Shown here piece after piece: positions 36,056-45,900 of a DNA stretch of 64,000 bases. Within the stretch, counting starts at the first letter, position 1; every line of letters starts with the position of its first letter. The notes beneath the pieces were generated by a model that was given only the letters and a program-made list of their open reading frames with translations, had not been told where the DNA came from and did not search any database. The DNA lies in assembly GCA_963815785.1 (NCBI GenBank), contig CAWFHZ010000020.1:1-64000 (forward strand), written 5' to 3'. This stretch comes from DATFVA01 sp963815785 (GTDB taxonomy: Bacteria > Bacteroidota > Ignavibacteria > Ignavibacteriales > Ignavibacteriaceae). The translations under genes and the position numbers were made by a program.

Positions 36056-36437
36056 TTCATATTACAACCTAACTAATAATTATACTGCCAAATATCTCCG
36101 TCAAAGGCGGACAAGCTATAACTATCCCGCGGCAGGAATGTTATATTCCAATTAAAATTTCATTTAAAACTTATTTTCAAAATTTTTTGCGGCATATTAT
36201 TCCGAATAATTAAGAGTGTTATCAATCCAGGTTCTTCGCGGGTCCCTTTATAATTCTGCAAACCCTTGAGATCACAGTACCATTATCGATTAGCTTCAGC
36301 TAAAATAATTTAATAATGCTATTAAGGCAATAAATATTTTTAATTCTCGCTCTCCCGGGGAAAGGACAATTCCAATATCAAAAACACGCTGTCCCCTCCC
36401 GCAGGAGGGGCGAGGGGTGGGTTAATAATTTAAATAT
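36056..36437. other. Intergenic stretch with a GC-rich hairpin
   Basis: No gene is supported. CCCCTCC and GGAGGGG at 36,393-36,410 form a 7-bp stem with a CGCA loop, resembling dispersed GC-rich repeats of low-GC Bacteroidota relatives. It lies just downstream of the XRE regulator stop and may help end its transcript. Confidence 0.4.
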
Positions 36438-36794
36438 CTAACCCTGTTCTCTCTTCGTCTCTTCAATAAACTTATGTATCTTCTCAAGCTTATCCAGCGG
36501 AAGATCTTTCAGTTCTTCAGACACAACCATCATTTTTGTTTCCCTGCGGAGTTTGTTCAGCTCATACTTTTCCTGGCCGGCTAAACCTGCATCCGGCTCC
36601 CACTCAAGTAAATCGTGCGGAGTGCAGTTAAGCCGCAGGCATATCTTTTCAATAGCCTTAAGGTTAAGGGTTTTTACTTTGTTATTTGCAATGTAAGATG
36701 CGGTAAACGGCGATACTCCAAGTTTTCTTAAATATGCAACCGGGTGAGTAATTCCTCTTGCATCAAACATAGGTTTAAAGTTGAATTTTAACAT
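36438..36794 (-). CDS. XRE-family HTH transcriptional regulator
   Basis: A 118-residue protein with a Cro/C1-type helix-turn-helix in its first 70 residues: FDARGITHPVAYLRKLGVSPFTASYIANNKVKTLNLKAIEKICLRLNCTPHDLLEW. A charged helical tail follows. AGGGAG seven bases before the ATG is a good ribosome site. Upstream begins a long array of 21-bp phased repeats, so the protein is a natural candidate to bind it. No obvious target operon is nearby besides glnE, which is divergent. Confidence 0.85.
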   Translation of the reverse strand: MLKFNFKPMFDARGITHPVAYLRKLGVSPFTASYIANNKVKTLNLKAIEKICLRLNCTPHDLLEWEPDAGLAGQEKYELNKLRRETKMMVVSEELKDLPLDKLEKIHKFIEETKREQG

Positions 36795-36860
36795 AAGACA
36801 GCTCCCTTTATTTTACTTTTCCTTGAAAATACGCAAAAAACACAACAATTTCTAATCAGG

Positions 36861-37092
36861 ATGTACATTTCTGCAATCAGAATGTACTATCTTTTATTGT
36901 AAATGTATTTTACTAGCAATTAGTATATACTTTAATACACTTTAAATGTGCTTTTTTGCGCTTATAATGTATTTTGTTACAATGTAAATGTTCTTTAATA
37001 TGCTTGATATGTACTTTGTTACAATGTAAATGTACTATATACCGCTGTATATGTATTTTACTGCACTTAAAATGTACATTTCTGCAATGAAT
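36861..37092. repeat. Array of eleven 21-bp phased repeats upstream of XRE gene
   Basis: Units starting ATGTA(C/T) or a close variant begin at 36,861, 36,882, 36,903, 36,925, 36,946, 36,967, 36,988, 37,009, 37,030, 37,051 and 37,072: every step is 21 bp except one of 22. Units share ATGTACTTT-like starts and TGCAAT/ACAATGTAA-like ends. The first and last units share ATGTACATTTCTGCAAT. Two helical turns per unit puts every site on the same face of the DNA. It fits an operator array or iterons; it is not a CRISPR, because there are no constant repeats with unique spacers. Confidence 0.7.
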
Positions 37093-37359
37093 AAATATAT
37101 TTCTTAGATACCTTACCATACTGCCTTCATCTTAAAAATATTTTATGTAAAAAAATGGAATGCGAAAAGCTCACAGCTAAGCCTGCTGTACTTAACCGGT
37201 TTGGGGATGATAACTCAATTTTAATTATAATAACTGCAAACAAATAATACTTACTGAATTTAATAAATGCCTTCAAAGTTTTAGATTAGCAAATAAAATA
37301 ACAGAATTGTTTGCAGGCAGATAAGAAAGAAATATTATCAGAAGATTTTATCCGCAGGA
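37093..37359. other. Upstream region of glnE
   Basis: AT-rich DNA between the 21-bp array and glnE. A frame open from 37,311 to 37,406 encodes a protein-like stretch (EDFIRRIVEYSAGYFEEEKLG) that could be the displaced N-terminus of GlnE. No clear promoter or terminator was recognised. Confidence 0.35.
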
Positions 37360-40116
37360 TTGTTGAATACTCTGCCGGTTATTTTGAAGAGGAAAAACTT
37401 GGGTGAACTATTTTCTTTGTTCGAATCAGAAGCAAAGAAACATTATTTTACTCATTCATCTGAATCAAACCTCTTGCGTGTTATTTCCGGAACTTATGAT
37501 AAAGTTTCTTTCCTTTCCGACTGCCTGAAATATCCTCATTACGTTGAGCTGTTAGTTGCCCTTACTTTCAACAGCAATTACCTTACTGATATACTCGTAA
37601 GAAATCCTGAATATTTTTATTGGATTGCCAACCCGTCTGTTCTCGAAAACAAAACTGATGCAGATTATTATACTGAAGCTGTCGGATCGGCAGCCAAAGT
37701 TTTCAATTCTTTTAATGCAAAACTGAATGCAATCCGGAGATTTAAAAGAAAAGAAATGCTCAGAATCGGGGCAAAAGATATTTTCCTTAAAGGAAGTGTT
37801 GAAGAAATCACTGGCGAACTAAGCTGTCTTGCAAAGGCAATCACAGCTAAATTGTTTAGCCTCTGTTATAAAGAAGTACTAAATAAATATCAACTTGATT
37901 TACCCGAAAGCAGGTACTGCCTTGTTTCACTCGGCAAACTTGGAGGAAATGAACTGAATTATAGTTCGGATATAGACCTTATAATATTTTATGATGAAAA
38001 TGAAACTCTTCCTGTTAAAAAGGAATACCAGGAACTGATTACTGAAGTAACTCTCTTATTTATTGAATCAGCCACACAGGTTACTGAATCGGGATATATT
38101 TACAGGGTTGATTTCCGGTTAAGACCCGATGGTAAAAATTCTCCTCTTTGCAGAAGATTGACAGATTATCTCATTTATTATGAAGGAAGAGGTGAAGACT
38201 GGGAACGGCAGATGCTTATCAAGTCAGACTACATAGCCGGAAGTGAAGAAATGTTTGAAAGGTTTAAGAATTTTCTAACACCTTTCATTTACCCGCTTTC
38301 ATTCAAGAGCTCTCCGGTTGAAAAGATTAAAAAATTAAAACTAAATATTGAAAATAATTTAAGTAGCGATGCAAATATTAAGCTTGCATCAGGCGGAATA
38401 AGAGATATAGAATTTTCCATCCAGGCTTTGCAATTAATTAATGCCGGCAAAATAAAATCTTTAAGGGAACAGAATTCCCTTAAAGCATTAAGAGAATTGT
38501 GCACAAATAACTTACTATCGGAAAATGAAGCGGAAATTTTGGAAGAGGCATATATTTTTTACAGAAGAATTGAACATTATCTTCAATTAATGAATGACAC
38601 ACAAACTCATTTGATTCCTGAAGAAGGAGAATTGCTTCATAAACTTAGTTCATATCTTGGATTCAGGAGCTCCAAAAGTTTTATTGAGAAAGTTGATACC
38701 AGCAGGAAGAAAGTTCTGAAAATCTTTCAATCTATCGTCGGTAATGATCCGAAAGAAAAATCTGAAATAATTTTAACACATATCAATTTTCAAAATCCAC
38801 AGACTGCGGGAAAAAACTTAACTTATCTGCGGGAAGGCAGAGGACTTCTCGGTCAAAAGGAATTTGATAATCAATCCACCGATGCTTTTGATGGTATTAG
38901 CGCTGCTTTGATGGATTTCATCAGGAATAGTTCTGATCCCGATCTGATATTAAATAACTTTGTGCGTGTAATTAAGCAGGCCAAATTTCCCTCAATCTGG
39001 TATGATGCATTCCGGGATAAGAAATTTTTTAAAACTTTTTTAACTATTTGTGAGTCTTCGCAAACATCAGTAGATATATTTGCAGAGAATAAAACACTCC
39101 GGGAAGTATTCCTGTCAAAAAAAGTATTTCAGAAAATTTTAATTTCAGATAACATAAATTATTCAGAGTTTATTTTCCGGATCTCGGTTCAGTTCACAAT
39201 TGGAATAATTAAATACCACCAGGTTTCAAAATTAATATCAGATTATTTTATCAAAAAAATTGAAAATTTATCTGTCTCTCTTAATGGAAAAAAATTTTTA
39301 TCCGGACATTATTTTATCGGAGCATTAGGAAGTCTGGGTTCCGGGGAAATGAATTTTTCTTCAGACATCGATTTGATTTTTATTACGGATAACCTTGAAG
39401 CAAACCCCCGGGAACAAAAAGTTTTTCTGGAATTTCTAACTACCCTCAGAAAGGAATTTAGTCCTGTTTCAATTGATTGCAGGTTAAGACCTGAAGGCGG
39501 AAGCGGAATGCTTGTCTGGGATGTCAGTTCGTATATAAATTATATTAGTTCAAGAGCCAGAACCTGGGAACTTCAGACATTAACCAAGATTAAATTTATA
39601 ACAGGAGAAAAAAAATTACTAAATCAAATCATAAAATCAGTTAGTATAAGATTACGTTCTGAAAAGCCGGAAAGACTGAAAGCTGATCTGATTGAAATGA
39701 GAAAAAAGATGCTGATTTCAGAAGGACTTTCGGAAATGATTAATTTGAAAAAAAATCGCGGCGGAATTACTGATATTGAATTTATACTGCAATATTTAAT
39801 ACTTTGCAATCCGCAATATTTTAAAAAACTTAGAGCAAAAAATATTAAACAGTTAATTAAAGGTTTAATAAAACTTAAACCTGAACTGGATGAAGATTTA
39901 ACCACACTAAATATGAATTACGATTTATATAAATCACTTATTCTTAAAAATCAGAATATGTTTCACCAAAGCAGCGGAATAATCGTGAAAGATGATCTTA
40001 GGTTTAGTAAACTGGCGAAGCAGCTTAAATTTAATTCCGGAAGAGATTTGGAACAGCGGTTACATGCGGCTTTTAAAGAGACCTCTTCTATATTCACAAA
40101 AATATTTGGCATTTAA
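37360..40116 (+). CDS. glnE: Glutamine synthetase adenylyltransferase/deadenylase
   Basis: Attaches and removes AMP on glutamine synthetase to set nitrogen assimilation. The 918-residue protein contains two nucleotidyltransferase domains: LGKLGGNELNYSSDIDLIIFYD (N-terminal, deadenylylating in the enteric enzyme) and LGSLGSGEMNFSSDIDLIFITD (C-terminal, adenylylating), each followed by a helical segment. The start is uncertain: the frame opens with tandem TTG codons, and a better-looking N-terminus lies in the neighbouring frame. PII is encoded at 30,022, but no GlnD is seen. Confidence 0.93.
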   Translation: MLNTLPVILKRKNLGELFSLFESEAKKHYFTHSSESNLLRVISGTYDKVSFLSDCLKYPHYVELLVALTFNSNYLTDILVRNPEYFYWIANPSVLENKTDADYYTEAVGSAAKVFNSFNAKLNAIRRFKRKEMLRIGAKDIFLKGSVEEITGELSCLAKAITAKLFSLCYKEVLNKYQLDLPESRYCLVSLGKLGGNELNYSSDIDLIIFYDENETLPVKKEYQELITEVTLLFIESATQVTESGYIYRVDFRLRPDGKNSPLCRRLTDYLIYYEGRGEDWERQMLIKSDYIAGSEEMFERFKNFLTPFIYPLSFKSSPVEKIKKLKLNIENNLSSDANIKLASGGIRDIEFSIQALQLINAGKIKSLREQNSLKALRELCTNNLLSENEAEILEEAYIFYRRIEHYLQLMNDTQTHLIPEEGELLHKLSSYLGFRSSKSFIEKVDTSRKKVLKIFQSIVGNDPKEKSEIILTHINFQNPQTAGKNLTYLREGRGLLGQKEFDNQSTDAFDGISAALMDFIRNSSDPDLILNNFVRVIKQAKFPSIWYDAFRDKKFFKTFLTICESSQTSVDIFAENKTLREVFLSKKVFQKILISDNINYSEFIFRISVQFTIGIIKYHQVSKLISDYFIKKIENLSVSLNGKKFLSGHYFIGALGSLGSGEMNFSSDIDLIFITDNLEANPREQKVFLEFLTTLRKEFSPVSIDCRLRPEGGSGMLVWDVSSYINYISSRARTWELQTLTKIKFITGEKKLLNQIIKSVSIRLRSEKPERLKADLIEMRKKMLISEGLSEMINLKKNRGGITDIEFILQYLILCNPQYFKKLRAKNIKQLIKGLIKLKPELDEDLTTLNMNYDLYKSLILKNQNMFHQSSGIIVKDDLRFSKLAKQLKFNSGRDLEQRLHAAFKETSSIFTKIFGI

Positions 40117-40118
40117 AA

Positions 40119-42050
40119 ATGAATTTTCTGAAAAAATACTATCCTGTACTAACCGGCTTATTTATTTTTCTTCTTTATTTAACAACTATTGCACCTACCA
40201 TTTTACAGATTGATGCCGGTGAGCTTACTTCTGTCCAGGCATTAGCTGGAATTGCACATCCAACAGGTTACCCGCTTTTTACAATGATTGGTTATCTTTT
40301 TTCAAAAATTCCATTGCCATTCAGCACAGCATTTCAATTAAATATTCTGGCTGCAATCTGGTGCAGTCTTGGAGTAGGACTTTTTGTTTACACATCAAAG
40401 TTCATTCTTGACAATTTAGATAAGTTCGGAAAAGTAAATGCAGCCGTATCTAAAAAGACGAAGCAAAAAAATAAAGTTAAACCTCTGAAAAAAAGTGAAT
40501 CTCTCCCGGAAAATATAAAATATATTGCTTCTGTTGGAGGTGGTTTATTCCTGGGACTAAGTAAAACGTTCTGGTTTCAGAGTACTTCAGTTGAAGTTTA
40601 CTCAATGCATATTTTTCTGATAAGCCTGATAATCCTTGCACTTGTTAAAGCTTTTACATTTGAAGGCGAAAAAAGAATTTTATCCATTAAAAATCCGTGG
40701 ATAATTTTAGCAATAGTTTTAGCGCTTGGATTCAGCAATCATATGACCACACTTCTGATCCTTCCGGGTATTGCGTATTTCTACTTTACAAAAGAAAAAT
40801 TCAATCTTTCTGCTTTTAAACAAATTGGTGTAATGCTATTATTATTTTTTCCTCTCCTTCTGATTATCTATAGTTATCTCCCGATACGTGCTTCGCAAAA
40901 TCCCGCAATAAATTGGGGAAACCCGGTAGATTTTGAAAGGATAATGAGACACATCAGCGGCAAGCAGTACCAGGTCTGGCTATTTTCATCAACTGAAGCA
41001 GCAAAAAAACAACTTGCGTATTTTATTAATAATCTTCCATTGGAATTTACCTTCACATTAATTCTCAGTGTAATCGGAATATTTGTTTCATTTGTGCGCT
41101 CAAAAAAATTATCAATTTTCCTATTGATCACATTCATTTCAACTGTTGCTTATTCCATTAATTATGATATAAATGATATCGATTCATATTTTCTGCTCGC
41201 TTATATAATGCTGGCTTATTTTACTGTCTTCGGTTTAATAAAAATTTACGAGTTAGTAACAGTTGATCAGTATAAAATTAAAGCTTCCGTTCTTTTGATT
41301 CTCCTTTTATGCGCGGGAGAATTTTTTATTAATTATGATGAAGTTAATCAAAGTGAAACTTATACTTTTGAAGATTATACAAAAGCACTGATTTCAAGCA
41401 CTGATAAAAATTCAGTGATTTTCAGTTATTTATGGGATTACTTTGTTTCGGCTTCATATTATTTTCAATATGTAGAAGGATTTCGGAAAGACGCAGCTAT
41501 TGTTGATAAAGAATTGATGAGAAGGTCCTGGTATTATCATCAGCTTGAGACTGACCATCCAGACGTTATAACCGGAATGAAAAATGATATCATCTTATTT
41601 AAAAATGCACTTGTTCCTTTCGAAAGGAGTGAGAATTATAATTCAAACCTTCTTGAATCCCTCTACAGAAAACTGATGACTGATTTGGTTGCAACAAATG
41701 CTGATCATAGAAGTTTTTATTTTCCTCCTGAAATAGCAGAGAATGAATTACGAAACGGACAGTTCAAATTGCCGGAAGGTTATACTTTTGTCCCTGATAT
41801 TTTATTGTATAAAGTTGTTAAAAATACTGATGAGTACATCCCTGCAGCTGATCCCGATTTTCACATAAGATTTCCGAAAACGGGAAATCATTATACCGAT
41901 TTCGTGCAATCGCTTGCGGGATCAGTAATGGCGGCAAGAGCTATATATGAATTACATTTTAACAAAATTAATAGGGCGAAGGTTTATGTTGATAAGATTA
42001 AAACTGAGTTTCCGAAATATGACCTTCCTGCAAACCTGAGAGACTTGTAA
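40119..42050 (+). CDS. DUF2723 family membrane protein
   Basis: A 643-residue polytopic protein related to DUF2723/TMEM260 and the O-mannosyltransferase-like GT-C fold. The signature is in the first loop: APTILQIDAGELTSVQALAGIAHPTGYPLF, with the acidic GE and HPTGYP motifs. About ten membrane helices and a soluble C-terminal 230 residues follow. It may transfer sugars from a polyprenyl carrier to proteins, an inference from the fold. It starts two bases after glnE. Its stop abuts the convergent DUF4837 stop. Confidence 0.85.
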   Translation: MNFLKKYYPVLTGLFIFLLYLTTIAPTILQIDAGELTSVQALAGIAHPTGYPLFTMIGYLFSKIPLPFSTAFQLNILAAIWCSLGVGLFVYTSKFILDNLDKFGKVNAAVSKKTKQKNKVKPLKKSESLPENIKYIASVGGGLFLGLSKTFWFQSTSVEVYSMHIFLISLIILALVKAFTFEGEKRILSIKNPWIILAIVLALGFSNHMTTLLILPGIAYFYFTKEKFNLSAFKQIGVMLLLFFPLLLIIYSYLPIRASQNPAINWGNPVDFERIMRHISGKQYQVWLFSSTEAAKKQLAYFINNLPLEFTFTLILSVIGIFVSFVRSKKLSIFLLITFISTVAYSINYDINDIDSYFLLAYIMLAYFTVFGLIKIYELVTVDQYKIKASVLLILLLCAGEFFINYDEVNQSETYTFEDYTKALISSTDKNSVIFSYLWDYFVSASYYFQYVEGFRKDAAIVDKELMRRSWYYHQLETDHPDVITGMKNDIILFKNALVPFERSENYNSNLLESLYRKLMTDLVATNADHRSFYFPPEIAENELRNGQFKLPEGYTFVPDILLYKVVKNTDEYIPAADPDFHIRFPKTGNHYTDFVQSLAGSVMAARAIYELHFNKINRAKVYVDKIKTEFPKYDLPANLRDL

Positions 42051-43154
42051 TTATTTTTTCTCTGTTTCCCCGGCAGCATTAATCAGATTCTGCATTCTGT
42101 CTTTACTTAGTTCTGATTTAGTCATAAATGATTGTAGCAGAACATCCATCTGCTGAATTAAATTCCTTTTATAATATTTAGGAGCATACACCGAACCATC
42201 AAGCATATAGATCCTGTTAGTTTTTTCATCGAAGAAAGTATAATTAATAAACGGTCCGCCCATTCCTTTAATATTTAGTTCCCAGAGCCCTTGAGTAAAA
42301 ATGGCGTAGCGTCCATTAAAATTAACCTCACTTGAGGTATAATAATCTGAAGCAATTATAACGTATGAACTATCATCTGTTGTTCTGTAATATTTCTTAG
42401 TCATCCTGTTTCTGATTGCTCTTATTGAATCTTCATTCAGGTAGGCGGGTGAAGCATTATCAATCCAGTGCACAAAAACCCATCGTTCCATATCGCTGCC
42501 GGGAGATCTTCTTAACCAGACAAAATTATCTTTAGGGATATCAAGAGCAAGTTTAAAATCAGCCTGAACATAAATTATCCAGCCATACTCTTTAAGCAGT
42601 TTCCCCTCAATCGATTCTTTTTCATATCTTGAATTATAAAGATTTTCCTGAAGCCGTTCATCAGAAATTTTTTGAAAAGAATAAAGTAGATTATCCTTAT
42701 TGTTAAGTATTTTAAATTCAAGTTCCTGGACAGTTGGAGCAGTTAAAATCATTACCAGCTGATTTTTAGCCCACAAGTTTTCCTTTTTTATAATAAAATC
42801 TTTCTCCCCGGTTATTTTTTTTAGTGCAGCAGAATCAACTGTTGAATGAATAAATTGAGACGTTAAAGAGCCGGAGTTGAGAGGAGCAACAATCAGAATA
42901 TTTTTTTTATGCTTATATCTTTCAAGAAAATTAGGTGAAATTCTTTTAAGGGTGAAAAGTTTTTCAGGTTGCGGGGTATAAATGATTTTTTCAAAAGTAG
43001 AATCCAGTGCAACAGATAATTCTGCAAATTCTGTACTGTCAGCAACTACATAAATCTCATCTTCAAGTCCCTGTGCAGGTTTGTTTGAGGTTTCACAGGA
43101 AACAAAATAAAAAACAGATATTAATGATATAACAGTTATTAAAAAAATTTTCAC
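42051..43154 (-). CDS. DUF4837 family lipoprotein
   Basis: A 367-residue envelope lipoprotein; the signal ends at FYFVSC. It carries the DUF4837 pattern: IYVVADSTEF, KKNILIVAPL, WAKNQLVMILTAPT, NFVWLRRSPGSDMERWVFVHW and FINYTFFDE. The family is common in Bacteroidota and has no assigned function. It lies three bases downstream of the polyprenol kinase gene and is probably co-transcribed with it and ftsH. Confidence 0.85.
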   Translation of the reverse strand: MKIFLITVISLISVFYFVSCETSNKPAQGLEDEIYVVADSTEFAELSVALDSTFEKIIYTPQPEKLFTLKRISPNFLERYKHKKNILIVAPLNSGSLTSQFIHSTVDSAALKKITGEKDFIIKKENLWAKNQLVMILTAPTVQELEFKILNNKDNLLYSFQKISDERLQENLYNSRYEKESIEGKLLKEYGWIIYVQADFKLALDIPKDNFVWLRRSPGSDMERWVFVHWIDNASPAYLNEDSIRAIRNRMTKKYYRTTDDSSYVIIASDYYTSSEVNFNGRYAIFTQGLWELNIKGMGGPFINYTFFDEKTNRIYMLDGSVYAPKYYKRNLIQQMDVLLQSFMTKSELSKDRMQNLINAAGETEKK

Positions 43155-43157
43155 TCT

Positions 43158-43826
43158 CTACCTCGGCAGTATTGGTAATACTATTTGAAGTTCAGGAAGT
43201 AATGCCATATAAAGAATCCACATAGTGAATCCTATTGAAATAGGGATTGCAAGATTGTCATCAGCAAAACCGAAAGAAATATTTTCAACTATTGCTCCCA
43301 CAGCAGCCGCGATAATCCCGATAATGTATTCCATCGGCAGATTATCAACTTTGGGTGTTAAAAAAACAACTATACTTGCACTTATAAAAAATGCTAAAGT
43401 TCCCTCAAAACTCTTGGATAATAACTTATGTTTGCCAAATTTTCTTCCGATAAGTGCGGCCATTGTATCACTAATTATCAGGATAGTAAAAGCTGTAATA
43501 AAAAACACTTTTGGGAATAGAATAACACAAATTAGTGCAGAAATGAACACATATGTTGCACCATTCAGGTTTTTCTTACTTTCATCAAGTTCGTGCTTTC
43601 TTAACAGGAAGCCGAAATACCTATAAAATATTTTGCCTACAGACGGGAAGAAATACCTGCTCGTGTCCAGAAATAAAGCCACAAAAGTTAAAATGCTTAG
43701 AATTAATATTGCTTCACTGCGTGGAATAAAATAATAAATTATCGGGATAGATAATGAAAAGAGATGAATTAGTTTTCTGACTAATTCATCTCTGTAATGA
43801 ATTGTACCATTATCAATTGGAGTCAT
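43158..43826 (-). CDS. Diacylglycerol/polyprenol kinase family protein
   Basis: A 222-residue membrane protein of the SEC59/VTE5-like CTP-dependent lipid kinase family. It has seven or so helices, VRKLIHLFSLSIP near the start, ISDTMAALIGRKFGKHKL and SFEGTLAFF in the catalytic half, and a late AIVENISFGFADDNLAIP motif typical of the family. The ATG at 43,826 is chosen although it overlaps the last 14 bases of ftsH, because the conserved N-terminus begins there. The likely substrate is a polyprenol or phytol-like alcohol. Confidence 0.85.
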   Translation of the reverse strand: MTPIDNGTIHYRDELVRKLIHLFSLSIPIIYYFIPRSEAILILSILTFVALFLDTSRYFFPSVGKIFYRYFGFLLRKHELDESKKNLNGATYVFISALICVILFPKVFFITAFTILIISDTMAALIGRKFGKHKLLSKSFEGTLAFFISASIVVFLTPKVDNLPMEYIIGIIAAAVGAIVENISFGFADDNLAIPISIGFTMWILYMALLPELQIVLPILPR

Positions 43827-45873
43827 CTTTAGGGGAAGATTCTTCTTTCGGTTGCCTTTGCTCCAGTAATTTTTTAACGTGTTCAGGCATTTCTCCTGAA
43901 CTGTCTGAAGTACTGCCATTCTTTTTAATTGGGGGAAGTGTTTCCCCTCTGATTATAGCATCAATTTCGTGAGAATCCAGAATTTCTCTTTCGAGCAATT
44001 CACTGGAGAGCTTATGCAATAAATCCATATTTTCTGTAAGAATTTTCTCTGCACGAACCATAGCTTCATTTACAAATCTTCTTACTTCTTCATCAATTTC
44101 AATTGCAGTTCGTTCACTATAATCACGGTGACTCTGTATTTCTCTGCCAAGGAATATTTCTTCTCTTTTAGCTCCATAACTAAGCGGACCGAGTTTCTCA
44201 CTCATTCCCCACTCACAAACCATTTTCCTGGCAATACCGGTAGCTTTTTCAATATCATTACCTGCACCGGTAGTAAAATGATTGAAAATAATTTTCTCTG
44301 CTGCACGTCCGCCTAAAGCATAAGTAATAATTGCTTCAAGATATTCTTTTGAATAAGTATGTTTTTCATCAATGGGAAGGTAACTGGTAACACCTAAAGC
44401 CCTCCCTCTGGGAATGATAGTAACTTTATGTACCGGATCAGCTTCAGGAAGCATTCTAGCCACGAGAACATGTCCTATTTCATGATAAGCCGTAGTTTTC
44501 TTCTCTTCTTCCGTAATAATCATACTTTTTCTTTCCATTCCCATCATCACTTTATCTTTGGCTTCTTCAAAATCAATCATTTCCACATTCTTTTTATTCT
44601 TTCTTGCAGCAAGCAAAGCAGCCTCATTAACAAGATTAGCGAGTTCTGCTCCAGCCAAACCAGGGGTTCCTTTTGCAAGAACATCAAGCTTTACATTAGG
44701 ATCTAAAGGAATCTGTCTTGTATGAACTTTTAAAATCCCTTCTCTTCCTTTAACATCCGGACGATCGACAACAACCTGACGATCAAATCTGCCAGGTCTC
44801 ATTAAAGCCGGATCTAAAACATCTGGTCTGTTTGTCGCAGCAATAATTATAACACCACTGTTCTGTTCGAAACCATCCATTTCAACCAATAACTGATTTA
44901 AAGTTTGCTCTCTTTCATCGTGTCCGCCGCCAAGACCCGCACCTCTGTGTCTTCCAACAGCATCAATTTCATCTATGAAAATAATACAAGGCGCATTTTT
45001 CTTTCCCTGCTCAAATAAATCTCTCACGCGGCTTGCGCCGACACCCACAAACATTTCAACAAAATCTGCACCGCTTATTGAAAAGAAAGGAACTCCGGCT
45101 TCCCCGGCAACGGCTCTTGCAAGCAGGGTCTTACCTGTTCCGGGAGGTCCCAATAAGAGAACGCCCCTGGGAATCTTACCACCAAGTTTTTGAAATTTTG
45201 TAGGTTCCTTTAAAAACTCAATTATTTCATGTAATTCCAGCTTCGCCTCATCAGCTCCGGCAACATCCCGAAAAGTAATTCTCTGACCTGATTGAGTTAT
45301 TAACTTTGCTTTGCTTTTTCCAAATGAGAATATCCCACGGGTTCCACCGCTTCCGCCCTGCATCCTTCTCATGATAATAATCCATACCGCAATTATAATT
45401 ATCCATGGAAGAAATCCTATCAGAACATTAAGCCATTCGTTGGAATCTTTATCAAATGAGTAATTTATATTTTTCGATTTCCATATGGCTTCCTGCTCTT
45501 TAATTACAGGTTCAGGAAGATAAACTGATATGAATTTAACACTCTGGGGTTTATTATTAACCTCAACAGTTTGTTCGGAAGTTAACTCAGCTTTAAAGTA
45601 GTAATCATTAACATCCTGCTTAGTAATAACTGCTGATTTTATTTTTTCTTCATTAATTAATTTTTCATATTGGTTGTATGAAATATCCACATAATTCTGG
45701 GTTCCTGTTTTGAAAACCTGCATAACAATTACAGCTGCAACTATTACTGCGCCCCAGCCAAAAACCAATCTTATAATTTTAGACCAATCAAAATTATCGT
45801 CCGGCTTATTAGGTCCGCCGTTTCCTTTAGGCGGTTTCTGGATGTTTTTGTTATTCTTATTATTATCTGCCAT
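43813..45873 (-). CDS. ftsH: ATP-dependent zinc metalloprotease FtsH
   Basis: A membrane AAA+ protease that degrades misfolded membrane and some cytosolic proteins. The 686-residue protein has two helices (about 33-52 and 150-168), Walker A GPPGTGKT at 242-249, Walker B CIIFIDEID ending near 304, the SRH with ATNRPDVLDPALMRPGRFDR, and zinc ligands HEIGH at 464-468. A disordered acidic tail follows. The cluster hpt-ftsH next to tilS is a conserved bacterial gene order. Confidence 0.97.
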   Translation of the reverse strand: MADNNKNNKNIQKPPKGNGGPNKPDDNFDWSKIIRLVFGWGAVIVAAVIVMQVFKTGTQNYVDISYNQYEKLINEEKIKSAVITKQDVNDYYFKAELTSEQTVEVNNKPQSVKFISVYLPEPVIKEQEAIWKSKNINYSFDKDSNEWLNVLIGFLPWIIIIAVWIIIMRRMQGGSGGTRGIFSFGKSKAKLITQSGQRITFRDVAGADEAKLELHEIIEFLKEPTKFQKLGGKIPRGVLLLGPPGTGKTLLARAVAGEAGVPFFSISGADFVEMFVGVGASRVRDLFEQGKKNAPCIIFIDEIDAVGRHRGAGLGGGHDEREQTLNQLLVEMDGFEQNSGVIIIAATNRPDVLDPALMRPGRFDRQVVVDRPDVKGREGILKVHTRQIPLDPNVKLDVLAKGTPGLAGAELANLVNEAALLAARKNKKNVEMIDFEEAKDKVMMGMERKSMIITEEEKKTTAYHEIGHVLVARMLPEADPVHKVTIIPRGRALGVTSYLPIDEKHTYSKEYLEAIITYALGGRAAEKIIFNHFTTGAGNDIEKATGIARKMVCEWGMSEKLGPLSYGAKREEIFLGREIQSHRDYSERTAIEIDEEVRRFVNEAMVRAEKILTENMDLLHKLSSELLEREILDSHEIDAIIRGETLPPIKKNGSTSDSSGEMPEHVKKLLEQRQPKEESSPKDDSN

Positions 45874-45900
45874 TTTCCAATTTATTATATTATAAAAAAT

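Noticed and set aside
36861..37092. CRISPR array
   Set aside because: Units are degenerate throughout with no constant repeat, no unique spacers and no cas genes.
36913..37119. A 68-residue minus-strand open frame rich in His, Lys and Cys
   Set aside because: It is the translation of the 21-bp array (a seven-residue period), with no ribosome site.
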